Positions 33,447 through 43,163 of a stretch of DNA of 64,000 nucleotides are shown in pieces. The notes below the pieces were generated by a model. The model was not told the origin of the DNA, did not search any database, and worked only from the letters and a program-made list of their open reading frames with translations. The stretch is taken from the NCBI RefSeq assembly GCF_027594865.1, contig NZ_CP089391.1, forward strand, positions 2,634,501-2,698,500, in the 5' to 3' direction. The DNA comes from Bradyrhizobium xenonodulans (GTDB lineage Bacteria > Pseudomonadota > Alphaproteobacteria > Rhizobiales > Xanthobacteraceae). How positions within the stretch are numbered: the stretch's first letter is position 1; the number at the start of each line of letters is the position of its first letter. The translations under genes were made by a program, and so were the position numbers.

Positions 33447-34435
33447 CGGCGCTGTTGCCGCGCCGCGGCCTTGCCCAGATCCTGGCGCTGATCGTCATCC
33501 TTGCAGTCGACCGCGTGGTCTCGCCACAATTCTTCGATTTGCGCTTCCAGGACGGCCGGTTGTTCGGCAGCCTGATCGACGTGCTCAATCGCGGCACGCC
33601 GGTGGCACTGCTCTCGCTCGGCATGGTGCTGGTGATCGCGACGCGCGGCATCGATCTGTCGGTCGGCGCGGTGATGGCGATTTGCGGCGCGATCGCGGCG
33701 AGCCTCGCCGACAGCCATGGTTTGCCCGTGGTCCTCGCGGCCGCGCTTGGTGCCGGTCTCGTCTGCGGATTGTGGAACGGATTTCTCGTCGCCGTGCTCG
33801 GCATGCAGCCGATCGTGGCGACGCTGATCCTGATGGTGGCGGGGCGCGGCATCGCGCAGCTCATCACCGAAGGACGGATCGTGACGTTCTCCTCGCCGGA
33901 CCTGGTCTGGCTTGGCAATGGCGCTATTCTCGGCCTGCCGGTGCCGGTCGCAATTGCGCTCGGCATGCTGATCCTCACCGGCGCGGTGGTGCGCGGCTCG
34001 GCGCTCGGGCTTTTGATCGAGGCGACCGGCGGCAATGCGCGGGCGAGCGAGCTTGCCGGCGTCGGCACCCGTGCGATGATCCTGGCGGTCTATGTCTGGT
34101 GCGGCATCTGTGCCGCGCTCGCCGGCGTGATTGCGGCGGCCGACATCATGGGCGCCGATGCCAACAATGCCGGCCTCTGGCTCGAGCTCGACGCCATCCT
34201 CGCGGTCGTGATCGGCGGCACCTCGCTGTTCGGCGGCCGCTTCAGCCTCATTCTTGCGGTGTTAGGTGCGCTGATCATCCAGACCATGAACACGGGCATC
34301 CTGCTGTCGGGATATCCGCCAGAGTTCAATCTGCTGGTCAAGGCGGTGGTGGTGCTCGCGGTGTTGCTGCTGCAATCGCCGAAGCTGTCCGGCATCGCCG
34401 GTGTTGTGGCGCGGCTGCGGAGGACCAAAGCATGA
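33443..34435 (+). CDS. Sugar ABC transporter permease (YtfT-like)
   Basis: The 330-residue permease of the RbsC/YtfT family has eight to nine membrane segments, with GMVLVIATRGIDLSVGAVMA near the N-terminus and LDAILAVVIGGTSLFGGRFS near the C-terminus. It overlaps the ATPase gene upstream and the second permease downstream by four bases each. It probably forms a heterodimeric channel with the YjfF-like protein. Confidence 0.9.
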   Translation: MTALLPRRGLAQILALIVILAVDRVVSPQFFDLRFQDGRLFGSLIDVLNRGTPVALLSLGMVLVIATRGIDLSVGAVMAICGAIAASLADSHGLPVVLAAALGAGLVCGLWNGFLVAVLGMQPIVATLILMVAGRGIAQLITEGRIVTFSSPDLVWLGNGAILGLPVPVAIALGMLILTGAVVRGSALGLLIEATGGNARASELAGVGTRAMILAVYVWCGICAALAGVIAAADIMGADANNAGLWLELDAILAVVIGGTSLFGGRFSLILAVLGALIIQTMNTGILLSGYPPEFNLLVKAVVVLAVLLLQSPKLSGIAGVVARLRRTKA

Positions 34436-35412
34436 AAGGTCTGCCGCCCGTCCTCATCACCGCCATCGTGCTCGTTGCGGGCTTCGCGCTCTGTGCGATG
34501 CAATTCCCCAACATCGCCTCGACCCGCGTGGTCGGCAATCTCCTCACCGACAACGCGTTCCTCGGCATCGTCGCGACCGGAATGACCTTCGTCATCATCT
34601 CAGGCGGCATCGACCTCTCGGTCGGCTCGGTGATCGGCTTCACTACCGTCTTCGTCGCGCTTGCGATCGAGCGCTGGGGCGTGCCGCCGCTGGTCGCCTT
34701 CGTCGCCATTCTCGCGCTCTCGGCGGCCTTCGGGGCCGCGATGGGCGCCGTCATCCACGTCTTCGATCTGCCGCCGTTCATCGTGACGCTGGCCGGCATG
34801 TTCCTCGCTCGTGGCGCCAGCTTCCTGCTCTCGACCGAATCGGTGCCGATCACCGCGCCGGTCTATTCCACCGTGTCCGACTTCGCGCTGCGGATGCCCG
34901 GCGGCGGGCGACTGACGGCCGTTGCGATCATCATGCTCGTCGTTGTGATCGGCGGCGCGCTGCTGCTGCATCTCACCCGGTTCGGCGCCAACGTCTATGC
35001 GCTCGGCGGCAGCCGGACGACGGCGAGCCTGATGGGCGTTGCGGTCGGCAAGATGACGGTGAAGATCTACATGCTGTCGAGCCTGCTCGCAGGCATCGCC
35101 GGCATCGTCTTCTCCTTCTACACCAGCGCCGGCTATTCGCTCTCCGCCGTCGGCGTCGAGCTCGACACCATCGCAGCGGTCGTGATCGGCGGCACGCTGC
35201 TGACGGGCGGGCAGGGCTCGGTGATCGGCACCTTCCTCGGCGTGCTGATCCAGGGCCTGATCCAGACCTACATCAATTTCGACGGCACGCTGTCGAGCTG
35301 GTGGACCAAGATCGCGACCGGCGTCCTGCTGTTCGCCTTCATCGCCTTGCAGCAGGGGCTGGTCGCCCTGGCGCGCCGGCCGTTGGCGAAGCGCGCGGGA
35401 GCTGCCTCATGA
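34432..35412 (+). CDS. Sugar ABC transporter permease (YjfF-like)
   Basis: The 326-residue second permease shows GMTFVIISGGIDLSVGSVIG, PPFIVTLAGMFLARGASFLL and LDTIAAVVIGGTLLTGGQGS, matching YjfF of the YtfQRT-YjfF system. It starts at the ATG at 34432 within the stop of the upstream gene. Its own stop overlaps the start of a regulator gene, so transporter and regulator are translationally coupled. Confidence 0.9.
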   Translation: MKGLPPVLITAIVLVAGFALCAMQFPNIASTRVVGNLLTDNAFLGIVATGMTFVIISGGIDLSVGSVIGFTTVFVALAIERWGVPPLVAFVAILALSAAFGAAMGAVIHVFDLPPFIVTLAGMFLARGASFLLSTESVPITAPVYSTVSDFALRMPGGGRLTAVAIIMLVVVIGGALLLHLTRFGANVYALGGSRTTASLMGVAVGKMTVKIYMLSSLLAGIAGIVFSFYTSAGYSLSAVGVELDTIAAVVIGGTLLTGGQGSVIGTFLGVLIQGLIQTYINFDGTLSSWWTKIATGVLLFAFIALQQGLVALARRPLAKRAGAAS

Positions 35413-36185
35413 CCTCGCGCATCGTCGTCATCCCGACACGACGGGCCCATTCCAACCACGCGGAAGTGGCGCGGTCGATCGGCGTCGACATCATCGCCGG
35501 CCGTTACGCGGAGGGCACGCGCCTGCCGGGGGATGCCGAGATGATCGCGATGTTCGGCGTGTCGCGGCCGGTGCTGCGGGAGAGCGTGAAGACGCTGGTC
35601 GCCAAGGGCCTGCTCACCACCAAGGCGCGGGTCGGCACCGTCGTGCGGGAGCGTGGGGCGTGGAACATGTTCGATGCCGACGTGCTGGCCTGGCATCTGG
35701 ACGCCGGGATCGAGAAGCGCTTCCTCAACGATCTCGCCGAAATCCGTCTCGCGGTCGAGCCGCGCGCGGCCATGCTCGCAGCGGCGCAGCGGTCCGAGGA
35801 CGACCTCGCCGAGCTCCGTCGTTGCATGGACCGCATGCGGATCGAGCCCTCCGATTCCGCAGGCTTTGCCGACGCCGACCTCGCGCTCCATGTGGCGGTG
35901 GCGCGCGCTTCGGGCAATCTGTTCATGCGCTCGATCGGGCACGTCATCGAGGCTGCGCTACGCGCCTCGTTCCTGCTCAGCGCCCCGGTCGAGCCGGAGG
36001 ACCGCGACACGGTGCTGCTCTGGCACCAGAAGATCGTCGATGCCATCGCGGCCGGCGACGCCACGACGGCGTCGGAGGCGATGGTCTATGTCATTCACAA
36101 CGGCATGCGCCGCCATGAGGGGACGGTGATCGTAACAGCGCCGGCCGAGGCGCTGCCATCTGCGGAATCCGGAGAGAGATCGTGA
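35409..36185 (+). CDS. GntR family regulator, FadR subfamily
   Basis: The 258-residue protein has an N-terminal GntR winged helix (RLPGDAEMIAMFGVSRPVLR, ESVKTLVAKGLL) and an FCD ligand domain with EIRLAVEPRAAMLAA, DADLALHVAVARASGN and WHQKIVDAI supplying Asp/His metal ligands. It is embedded in the sugar operon with four-base overlaps on both sides and probably senses a sugar acid or lactone made by the downstream enzymes. The inverted repeat at 30690-30708 is a candidate target. Confidence 0.9.
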   Translation: MTSRIVVIPTRRAHSNHAEVARSIGVDIIAGRYAEGTRLPGDAEMIAMFGVSRPVLRESVKTLVAKGLLTTKARVGTVVRERGAWNMFDADVLAWHLDAGIEKRFLNDLAEIRLAVEPRAAMLAAAQRSEDDLAELRRCMDRMRIEPSDSAGFADADLALHVAVARASGNLFMRSIGHVIEAALRASFLLSAPVEPEDRDTVLLWHQKIVDAIAAGDATTASEAMVYVIHNGMRRHEGTVIVTAPAEALPSAESGERS

Positions 36186-37108
36186 CTGAACTTCGCATCG
36201 CCATCGTCGGCTTCGGCAAGATCGCGCGCGACCAGCATGTCGGTGCGATCGCCGCGGTGCCCGGCGCGACACTGGCCGCCATCGCGAGCCGGAACGCTTC
36301 GCTGCCGGGGCTGCCGCATTTTGCCACGATCGAGGACTTGCTGGAGAAGGGGCCGCCGATCGACGCCGTCTCGCTCTGCACGCCGCCACAGGTGCGGCGC
36401 ACCCAGGCCGCCGCGGCGCTCAAGGCCGGCAAGCACGTGATGCTGGAGAAGCCGCCGGGCACCGGCGTTGCCGAGCTCGATCCGCTGATCGCGATGGCGA
36501 CGGAGGCCAAGCGCACGCTGTTTGCGACCTGGCATTCGCGCCATGCACCGGCGGTCGAGCCGGCGCGGCAATGGCTCGCCGCGCGCCGGATCAAGTCCGT
36601 CCACATCAACTGGAAGGAAGACGTTCGGGTCTGGCATCCCGGGCAGGGCTGGATCTGGGAGCCGGGCGGCCTCGGTGTGTTCGATCCCGGCATCAACGCA
36701 CTGTCGATCCTGACCAGGATCCTGCCCAAGCCGGTGTTTGTCACCGCGGCCGAGCTCGCGTTTCCCGCCAATTGCCAGGCGCCGATCGCCGCGAACCTGA
36801 CGCTGACCGATATCGACGGCCTGCCAATCCGTGCCGAGTTCGACTTCCGGCAGACCGGGCCGCAGAGCTGGGATATCCTCGTCGAAACCGACCACGGCCA
36901 GTTGACGCTGTCCGGCGGCGGCAGGCGCATGGCGATCGACGGCAAGACCGTTGCCGAGGCGCCCGATGAGGAATATCGGGAGCTCTACCGGCGCTTCGTC
37001 GATCTCGCCGTAACAGGCGCAAGCGATGTCGACCTGGCGCCGCTTCGTCTCGTCGCCGATGCCTTCCTGCTCGGCAGGCGCAACATCGTCGAACCGTTTG
37101 TGGATTAG
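36182..37108 (+). CDS. Aldose 1-dehydrogenase (L-arabinose / D-galactose 1-dehydrogenase type)
   Basis: The 308-residue Gfo/Idh/MocA enzyme has the Rossmann motif IAIVGFGKIARDQH, the catalytic Lys in HVMLEKPPG, and WKEDVRVWHPGQGWIWEPGG, all close to Azospirillum L-arabinose 1-dehydrogenase and Pseudomonas galactose dehydrogenase as I remember them. It oxidises the sugar at C1 to the lactone with NAD(P). The GTG start overlaps the regulator stop by four bases. A mutarotase and a lactonase follow, completing the first steps of non-phosphorylative sugar oxidation. Confidence 0.88.
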   Translation: MTELRIAIVGFGKIARDQHVGAIAAVPGATLAAIASRNASLPGLPHFATIEDLLEKGPPIDAVSLCTPPQVRRTQAAAALKAGKHVMLEKPPGTGVAELDPLIAMATEAKRTLFATWHSRHAPAVEPARQWLAARRIKSVHINWKEDVRVWHPGQGWIWEPGGLGVFDPGINALSILTRILPKPVFVTAAELAFPANCQAPIAANLTLTDIDGLPIRAEFDFRQTGPQSWDILVETDHGQLTLSGGGRRMAIDGKTVAEAPDEEYRELYRRFVDLAVTGASDVDLAPLRLVADAFLLGRRNIVEPFVD

Positions 37109-37110
37109 AC

Positions 37111-38187
37111 ATGGCTGGCCCGAAAATACAAAAAGACGTCTTCGGAACGCTGCCGGACGGCCGCAAGGTCGAGCGCATCGTGCTGCGCGGGGAGGGCGGC
37201 TTCGAAGCGCGCATCATCACCCATGGTGCGGTGCTCCAGGCGCTGATCGCGCCGGATGCGAAGGGAGCCTGCGACGACGTCGTGCTCGGTCATGATGCGT
37301 TCGCCGGCTATCTCGCCGAGCGGAAGTTTTTCGGAGCCACGGTCGGCCGTTATGCCAACCGCATAGCCAACGGCCAGTTCTCGCTCGTCGGCGAGACGGT
37401 GCAGCTTCCCGTCAACAACGGTCCGAACGCGCTGCATGGTGGCCTCGACGGGTTCGATCGCAAGCTCTGGGAGATCGCGGAGATCGACGAGGGCGCCGCA
37501 CCCGCGGTCACGCTGACTTACACGAGCCCGGACGGCGAAGAAAATTATCCCGGCCGACTCGACGTGCGCCTGACCTATCGCGTCACCGGCCCGGCGGAAT
37601 TGTCGCTGACCATGGCGGCGCGGACCGACCGGGCGACCATCATCAACCTGACCAACCACAGCTTCTTCAACCTGGAAGGCGCTACCTCGGGCACGCCCAT
37701 TCTCGACCACCGCCTGACAGTCGCTGCCGAGCATTTCCTCGCCATCGATCCCACCGCCATTCCGCTGCCGGAGCCGCCGCGAAGCGTAGCCGGCACGCCG
37801 TTCGACTTCCGCGAGCCGCGGCCCGTGGGTGAACGCATCCGCGAGAGCCACGAGCAATTGCGCAACGGCAGGGGGTACGATCACACCTATTGCCTCGGGC
37901 GTGACGGCAAGCTTGCGCTCGCGGCGCGGCTGGAGGCGCCGCGCTCGGGGCGCATCATGGAGCTGTTCACCGATCAGCCCGGCCTTCAGGTCTATTCCGG
38001 CAACTATCTCGACGGCACGATTTCGGGGAAGGGTGGCAAGCTGTATCGCCAGTCGGACGCCATTTGCCTCGAGCCGCATATCTGGCCTGATGCGCCGAAC
38101 CGCCCGGATTTCCCGAGCCCGCGTCTCGATCCCGGCGGAATCTATCGCCATCACACGGTCTATCGCTTTGCAGTAAGGTCGCCATGA
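37111..38187 (+). CDS. galM: Aldose 1-epimerase (mutarotase)
   Basis: The 358-residue protein has the GalM signature set: GRYANRIANGQF, VNNGPNALHGG with the first active-site His, INLTNHSFFNLEG with the catalytic His, YDHTYCL, and the catalytic Glu in ICLEPHIWPDAPN. It interconverts alpha and beta anomers, so the dehydrogenase receives the right form. It lies two bases after the dehydrogenase and overlaps the lactonase start. Confidence 0.92.
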   Translation: MAGPKIQKDVFGTLPDGRKVERIVLRGEGGFEARIITHGAVLQALIAPDAKGACDDVVLGHDAFAGYLAERKFFGATVGRYANRIANGQFSLVGETVQLPVNNGPNALHGGLDGFDRKLWEIAEIDEGAAPAVTLTYTSPDGEENYPGRLDVRLTYRVTGPAELSLTMAARTDRATIINLTNHSFFNLEGATSGTPILDHRLTVAAEHFLAIDPTAIPLPEPPRSVAGTPFDFREPRPVGERIRESHEQLRNGRGYDHTYCLGRDGKLALAARLEAPRSGRIMELFTDQPGLQVYSGNYLDGTISGKGGKLYRQSDAICLEPHIWPDAPNRPDFPSPRLDPGGIYRHHTVYRFAVRSP

Positions 38188-39065
38188 TGGAGCAAGTGCC
38201 GACGTCAGTTCTCTCGGACGATCCCTGCCATCTCGGCGAGGGGCCGACCTATGACGTGACCACCGATACGGCCTGGTGGTTCGACATCCGTGAGGGGCGT
38301 CTGTTCGAGGCGCAGCTCGGCAGCGGCAGCATTCGCGTCCATGCGCTCGGCCGGATGGCGAGCGCACTCGGGCGCATCGATACCGAACGGCAATTGATCG
38401 TCGCGGAAGATGGCCTTTACATCCGCACGCTCGCCGACGGCGCGATGACGCTGCTCTGTCCGCTCGAAGCCGACAATCCCACGACCCGCTCCAACGACTG
38501 CCGCGTGCATCAATCCGGCACGTTCTGGATCGGTACCATGGGCCGCAAGGCGGAGCGGGAGGCGGGCGCAATCTATGCGTTCCATCGCGGCAAGATCTCG
38601 ACGCTGTTCCCCGGCATCAGCATTCCCAACTCGATCTGCTTCTCGCCCGATGGCGCCATTGGCTATTTCACCGACACCGCGCGCGCGGTGCTCTATGCCG
38701 TGCCGCTCAATCCCGCGACCGGACTGCCGCGCGGCGAGCCGGAGGTGCTGCTGCGCCACAGCGGCATCGGCGGCCTTGACGGTTCGGTGTGCGACGCCGA
38801 CGGGCAGATCTGGAACGCCTGCTGGGGCGCTGGCCGTATCGATGTCTACTCCCCGCAAGGCGAGCGCCTGCGCTCGCTGAGCGTGCCAGCGAAGCAGTCG
38901 AGCTGCCCGGCCTTCGTCGGCCCCGACCTGTCGCGCCTTCTGGTCACCTCGGCCTGGCAGGACATGGACGCGGCCGCGCGTGCTGCCGATCCGCAGGCCG
39001 GCTGCACTTTTCTATTGGAGGCATCTGCGCGTGGCCGCGCCGAGCCCGACGTCAAGCTCGCATAG
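38184..39065 (+). CDS. SMP-30/gluconolactonase family sugar lactonase
   Basis: The 293-residue six-bladed propeller has metal ligands in LGEGPTYDV (Glu), RSNDCRVHQSGTFWIGTMG (Asn), SICFSPDG, and GGLDGSVCDADGQIW (Asp). It should hydrolyse the aldonolactone from the 1-dehydrogenase to the sugar acid. The ATG at 38184 overlaps the mutarotase stop; a second ATG three bases later is equivalent. The sugar-acid dehydratase that must follow is not in this window unless supplied elsewhere. Confidence 0.9.
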   Translation: MMEQVPTSVLSDDPCHLGEGPTYDVTTDTAWWFDIREGRLFEAQLGSGSIRVHALGRMASALGRIDTERQLIVAEDGLYIRTLADGAMTLLCPLEADNPTTRSNDCRVHQSGTFWIGTMGRKAEREAGAIYAFHRGKISTLFPGISIPNSICFSPDGAIGYFTDTARAVLYAVPLNPATGLPRGEPEVLLRHSGIGGLDGSVCDADGQIWNACWGAGRIDVYSPQGERLRSLSVPAKQSSCPAFVGPDLSRLLVTSAWQDMDAAARAADPQAGCTFLLEASARGRAEPDVKLA

Positions 39066-39137
39066 GAGGCTCAAAGCCGCACACAACCAAATTTCTCGAC
39101 GACCTAAGAAACAGTCTGACACCCAAGGGAGCGAAAT

Positions 39138-40211
39138 ATGCTGAAACTGAAGACGACATTCCTCGCGCTGGCGCTGGCCGGCGCTGCGACGATGGCCGCA
39201 GGCGTCACCGCCTCCGCTCAGGACAAGGCGACTGTCGGCATCGCCATGCCGACCAAATCGTCGGCGCGCTGGATCGACGATGGCAACAACATGGTCAAGG
39301 TGCTGAAGGAGCGCGGCTACAACACCGACCTGCAATATGCCGAGGACGACATCCCGAACCAGCTCTCGCAGGTCGAGAACATGGTGACCAAGGGCGCCAA
39401 GGCGCTGGTGATCGCCGCGATCGACGGCACCACGCTGTCGGACGTGCTCAAGCAGGCCAAGGCGAAGGGCATCACCGTGATCGCCTATGACCGCCTGATC
39501 CGCGGCACGCCGAACGTCGACTATTACGCGACCTTCGACAATTTCCAGGTCGGCGTGCTCCAGGCTGAATCGATCGTGCAGGGCCTGGGCCTCAAGGACG
39601 GCAAGGGGCCGTTCAACATCGAGCTGTTCGGCGGCTCGCCGGACGACAACAATGCCTACTTCTTCTACAACGGCGCGATGAGCGTGCTGAAGCCCCATAT
39701 CGACAGCGGCAAGCTCGTCGTCGTCTCCGGCCAGATGGGCATGGACAAGGTCGCAACGCTGCGCTGGGACGGTGCCACTGCGCAGTCCCGCATGGACAAT
39801 CTGCTCAGCGCCTATTACGGCAACAAGAAAATCAATGCCGTGCTGTCGCCCTATGACGGCATCTCGATCGGCATCATCTCCTCGCTGAAGGGCGTCGGGT
39901 ATGGCAGCGCCGGCCAGCCGATGCCGATCATCAGCGGTCAGGACGCCGAGGTGCCCTCGATCAAGGCGATGCTGCGCGGCGACCAGTACTCGACCATCTT
40001 CAAGGACACCCGCGACCTCGCCAAGGTGACCGCCGACATGGTCGACGCTGCACTCGCCGGCAAGCAGGTGACCGTCAACGACACCAAGACCTACGAGAAC
40101 GGCGTCAAGACTGTGCCGTCCTATCTGCTCAAGCCGGTCGTGGTTTACAAGGACAATTGGGAGAAGACCCTGGTCGACAGCGGCTACTACAAGAAGTCGC
40201 AGTTCCAGTAA
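39138..40211 (+). CDS. chvE: Multiple sugar-binding periplasmic protein ChvE-like
   Basis: The 357-residue protein has a signal peptide ([20 protein letters not shown]) and the ChvE/XylF-type binding fold: [47 protein letters not shown] and [16 protein letters not shown]. In Agrobacterium, ChvE binds arabinose, galactose, glucose and xylose. It is followed by GguA and GguB, the same order as in rhizobia. AAGGGAGCG precedes the ATG. It gives the cell a second route for the sugars handled by the upstream operon. Confidence 0.9.
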   Translation: MLKLKTTFLALALAGAATMAAGVTASAQDKATVGIAMPTKSSARWIDDGNNMVKVLKERGYNTDLQYAEDDIPNQLSQVENMVTKGAKALVIAAIDGTTLSDVLKQAKAKGITVIAYDRLIRGTPNVDYYATFDNFQVGVLQAESIVQGLGLKDGKGPFNIELFGGSPDDNNAYFFYNGAMSVLKPHIDSGKLVVVSGQMGMDKVATLRWDGATAQSRMDNLLSAYYGNKKINAVLSPYDGISIGIISSLKGVGYGSAGQPMPIISGQDAEVPSIKAMLRGDQYSTIFKDTRDLAKVTADMVDAALAGKQVTVNDTKTYENGVKTVPSYLLKPVVVYKDNWEKTLVDSGYYKKSQFQ

Positions 40212-40221
40212 GACTTCTTTC

Positions 40222-40374
40222 TTCTCCCTCGCCCCGCTCTTGCGGGGAGAGGGGCGGGGTGAGGGGTTCTCTCCACACGGGCAGTCGCCCTCGCGGAGAC
40301 TCCCCCTCACCCGTAATCCGCGCTGCGCGCACATTTCGGCCTCTCCCCACAGGCGGGGAGAGGCGAAGGAAGGG
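40222..40374. repeat. Dispersed repeat with GGGGAGAGG arms between chvE and gguA
   Basis: A GC-rich element carries CCCCGC-tctt-GCGGGG (40232-40247), GGCGGGGTGAGGGG and, inverted, CTCCCCCTCACCC, closing with CCTCTCCCC and GGGGAGAGG. It resembles a widespread repeat of alphaproteobacterial intergenic regions. Its hairpins may set the ratio of chvE to gguA message. Confidence 0.7.
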
Positions 40375-40383
40375 ACAGTACCG

Positions 40384-41961
40384 ATGACCGCCATGCTGGA
40401 GATGCGCAATGTCAGCAAGAGCTTTGCCGGTGTGCAGGCGCTGCGCGACGTCAACTTCTCGGTTCAGGCCGGGCAGATCCACGCGCTCGTCGGCGAGAAC
40501 GGCGCCGGAAAATCGACGCTGATGAAGGTGCTCAGCGGCGTCTATCCGGCAGGCAGCTACGAGGGCACCATTGTCTTCGAGGGCGAGGAGCGGCGCTTTC
40601 GCGACATCAACGATTCCGAGGCGCTCGGCATCATCATCATCCACCAGGAGCTGGCGCTGATCCCGCTGATGTCGATCGCCGAAAACATCTTCCTGTCGCA
40701 TCCGCCGTCCAAGTTCGGAGTCATCGACCGCGACCAGGTGTACCGGCGCACGCGGGAACTTCTGGCGCAGGTCGGCCTCAAGGAGTCGCCGGATACGCTG
40801 ATTACCGATCTCGGCGTCGGCAAGCAGCAACTTGTCGAGATCGCCAAGGCGCTGTCCAAGCGGGTGCGAATGCTGATCCTGGACGAGCCGACCGCGAGCC
40901 TCAACGAAGCCGACAGCGCCGCGCTGCTCGATCGCCTGATGGCCTTCCGCGAGCACGGCATCGGCTCGATCCTGATCTCGCACAAGCTCAACGAGGTCGC
41001 CAAGGTCGCCGACCACATCACCGTGCTGCGCGACGGCCGCACCGTCGACAGTATCGACTGCCGCGCCGAGCCGATCCAGGAAGACCGCATCATCCGGAGC
41101 ATGGTCAACCGCGATCTCGCCCATCGTTTCCCCGAGCGCAGCGCGAAGGTCGGCGAGCCCGTGCTCGAAGTCGCGGACTGGTCGGTTTATCATCCCATCC
41201 ATCCCGAGCGGCAGGTGATCAAGAACGTCCGTTTCAGCGTCAGGCGGGGCGAGGTCGTCGGCATAGCGGGCTTGATGGGGGCCGGCCGCACCGAGTTCGC
41301 CATGAGCCTGTTCGGCCGCTCCTGGGGCACCAATATCAGCGGTCGCATCCGGCTGGAGGGCCGGGAGATCGTGCTGCCGAGCGTCGCGGCCGCGATCGAC
41401 GCCGGCCTTGCCTATGTCACCGAGGACCGCAAGCAGCTCGGCCTGATCCTCGCCGACGACGTCCGCAAGAACATCACGCTGGCAAGCCTTGACCAGGTCG
41501 CGCCCGGACGCGTGATCGACGACATCGCCGAGCTGAAGGTCGCCAGCGACTATCGCAACCGGATGCGCATCCGCTGCTCCGACGTCTACCAGGAGGCCGG
41601 CCAGCTCTCCGGCGGCAACCAGCAGAAGGTGGTGCTGTCGAAATGGCTGATGACCGACCCCAGGGTCCTGATCCTGGACGAGCCGACCAGGGGCATCGAC
41701 GTCGGTGCCAAATACGAGATTTACTGTATCATCAACGAGCTGGCGGAGGCCGGCCGCGGCGTCGTGGTGATCTCCTCGGAGATGCCCGAGCTGCTCGGCA
41801 TCTGCGACCGCATCTGTGTGATGAACGACGGCGCCTTCGTCGGGGAATTTCCCGCGGCGGAAGCGACGCAGGAGAAGATCATGCGCGCCATCATGCGCAA
41901 CGAACGAAGCATTGGAAACGCCGCGCCCGCGGCCGCGGAGATGGGAGGATCGCAGCCATGA
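40384..41961 (+). CDS. gguA: Multiple sugar ABC transporter ATP-binding protein (GguA-like)
   Basis: The 525-residue protein has tandem ABC domains. Domain 1 has Walker A GENGAGKSTLMKVL, signature LGVGKQQLVEIAKAL and Walker B MLILDEPTASLNEAD. Domain 2 has degenerate Walker A GLMGAGRTEFAMSL, signature LSGGNQQKVVLSKWL and Walker B VLILDEPTRGIDVG. The start at 40384 follows the intergenic repeat; a second ATG nine bases later is possible. It overlaps the permease by four bases. Confidence 0.92.
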   Translation: MTAMLEMRNVSKSFAGVQALRDVNFSVQAGQIHALVGENGAGKSTLMKVLSGVYPAGSYEGTIVFEGEERRFRDINDSEALGIIIIHQELALIPLMSIAENIFLSHPPSKFGVIDRDQVYRRTRELLAQVGLKESPDTLITDLGVGKQQLVEIAKALSKRVRMLILDEPTASLNEADSAALLDRLMAFREHGIGSILISHKLNEVAKVADHITVLRDGRTVDSIDCRAEPIQEDRIIRSMVNRDLAHRFPERSAKVGEPVLEVADWSVYHPIHPERQVIKNVRFSVRRGEVVGIAGLMGAGRTEFAMSLFGRSWGTNISGRIRLEGREIVLPSVAAAIDAGLAYVTEDRKQLGLILADDVRKNITLASLDQVAPGRVIDDIAELKVASDYRNRMRIRCSDVYQEAGQLSGGNQQKVVLSKWLMTDPRVLILDEPTRGIDVGAKYEIYCIINELAEAGRGVVVISSEMPELLGICDRICVMNDGAFVGEFPAAEATQEKIMRAIMRNERSIGNAAPAAAEMGGSQP

Positions 41962-43148
41962 CCGACAAGACGGTTTCGCTGCCGGAGGAGCGCCAGCACG
42001 GCAGCTTCATCAAGAACAACTTGCGCAACTACGGCATGCTGATGTCGCTGATCGCGATCATGCTGTTCTTCCAGGTCATGACCGGCGGCACGCTGCTCCA
42101 GCCGCTCAACCTGACCAACCTGGTGCTCCAGAACAGCTACATCGTCATCATGGCGCTGGGCATGCTGCTGGTGATCGTCACCGGCCATATCGACCTGTCG
42201 GTCGGCTCGGTCGCAGGCTTCGTCGGTGCGGTGGCCGCTCTCTTGATGGTCACCTACAAGGTCGACTACACGCTCGCCTTCATCGCCTGCCTCGCGGTCG
42301 GCGCCGCCATCGGCGCGGCGCAGGGCTATTGGGTCGCCTATTTCAAGATCCCGTCCTTCATCGTGACCTTGGCCGGCATGCTGGTGTTCAAGGGCCTCGC
42401 GCTTGCGGTATTACAGGGTCAGTCGCTCGGGCCGTTTCCGTCGACGTTCCAAAAGCTGTCGTCAGGCTTCATTCCGGAGCTCCTGCCTGAGGCGGGCACG
42501 CTGCATCCGACATCGATGCTGATCGGCGCGGTGCTGGCGTTGGGGCTGGTCTATGCCAGCGCCAAGAGCCGCACGCGCGAGCTGTCGCACGGCATCGAGG
42601 TCGAGCCCTACGCGTTCTTCCTGGGAAAGAGCATCGTGCTGGCCTGCGCGGTGCTGTACTTCACCTACCTGATCGCGACCTATCGCGGCCTGCCGAACGT
42701 GCTGGTGATCATGAGCGCATTGATCGCACTCTACGGCTTCGTGACCCGCCGCACCGTGATCGGCCGGCAGATCTACGCGGTCGGCGGCAACGCCAAGGCG
42801 GCAGGCCTGTCGGGCATCAAGACCGAGCGGCTGACCTTCCTCACCTTCGTCAACATGGGCGTGCTCGCCGCGCTCGCCGGCCTCGTCTTCGCCGCGCGCC
42901 TCAACACCGCGACGCCGAAGGCAGGTTTGGGTTTCGAGCTCGATGTCATCGCCGCCTGCTTCATCGGCGGTGCGTCAGCTTATGGCGGCGTCGGGCGCGT
43001 CGGCGGCGCCGTGGTCGGCGCCATGATCATGGGCGTGATGAACAACGGCATGTCCATCCTCGGCATCGGCATCGACTACCAGCAGGTCATCAAGGGCCTG
43101 GTGCTGCTCGGGGCGGTGTGCATCGACGTGTATAATCAGCGGCGGTAG
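41958..43148 (+). CDS. gguB: Multiple sugar ABC transporter permease (GguB-like)
   Basis: The 396-residue permease, longer than RbsC, has about ten membrane segments, with GMLLVIVTGHIDLSVGSVAG, IPSFIVTLAGMLVFKGLALA and LDVIAACFIGGASAYGGVGR, all typical of GguB/XylH-type proteins. It ends the chvE-gguAB operon and is followed by a copy of the 92-bp palindromic repeat. Confidence 0.92.
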   Translation: MTDKTVSLPEERQHGSFIKNNLRNYGMLMSLIAIMLFFQVMTGGTLLQPLNLTNLVLQNSYIVIMALGMLLVIVTGHIDLSVGSVAGFVGAVAALLMVTYKVDYTLAFIACLAVGAAIGAAQGYWVAYFKIPSFIVTLAGMLVFKGLALAVLQGQSLGPFPSTFQKLSSGFIPELLPEAGTLHPTSMLIGAVLALGLVYASAKSRTRELSHGIEVEPYAFFLGKSIVLACAVLYFTYLIATYRGLPNVLVIMSALIALYGFVTRRTVIGRQIYAVGGNAKAAGLSGIKTERLTFLTFVNMGVLAALAGLVFAARLNTATPKAGLGFELDVIAACFIGGASAYGGVGRVGGAVVGAMIMGVMNNGMSILGIGIDYQQVIKGLVLLGAVCIDVYNQRR

Positions 43149-43163
43149 CCGCATCGGCAGTTC

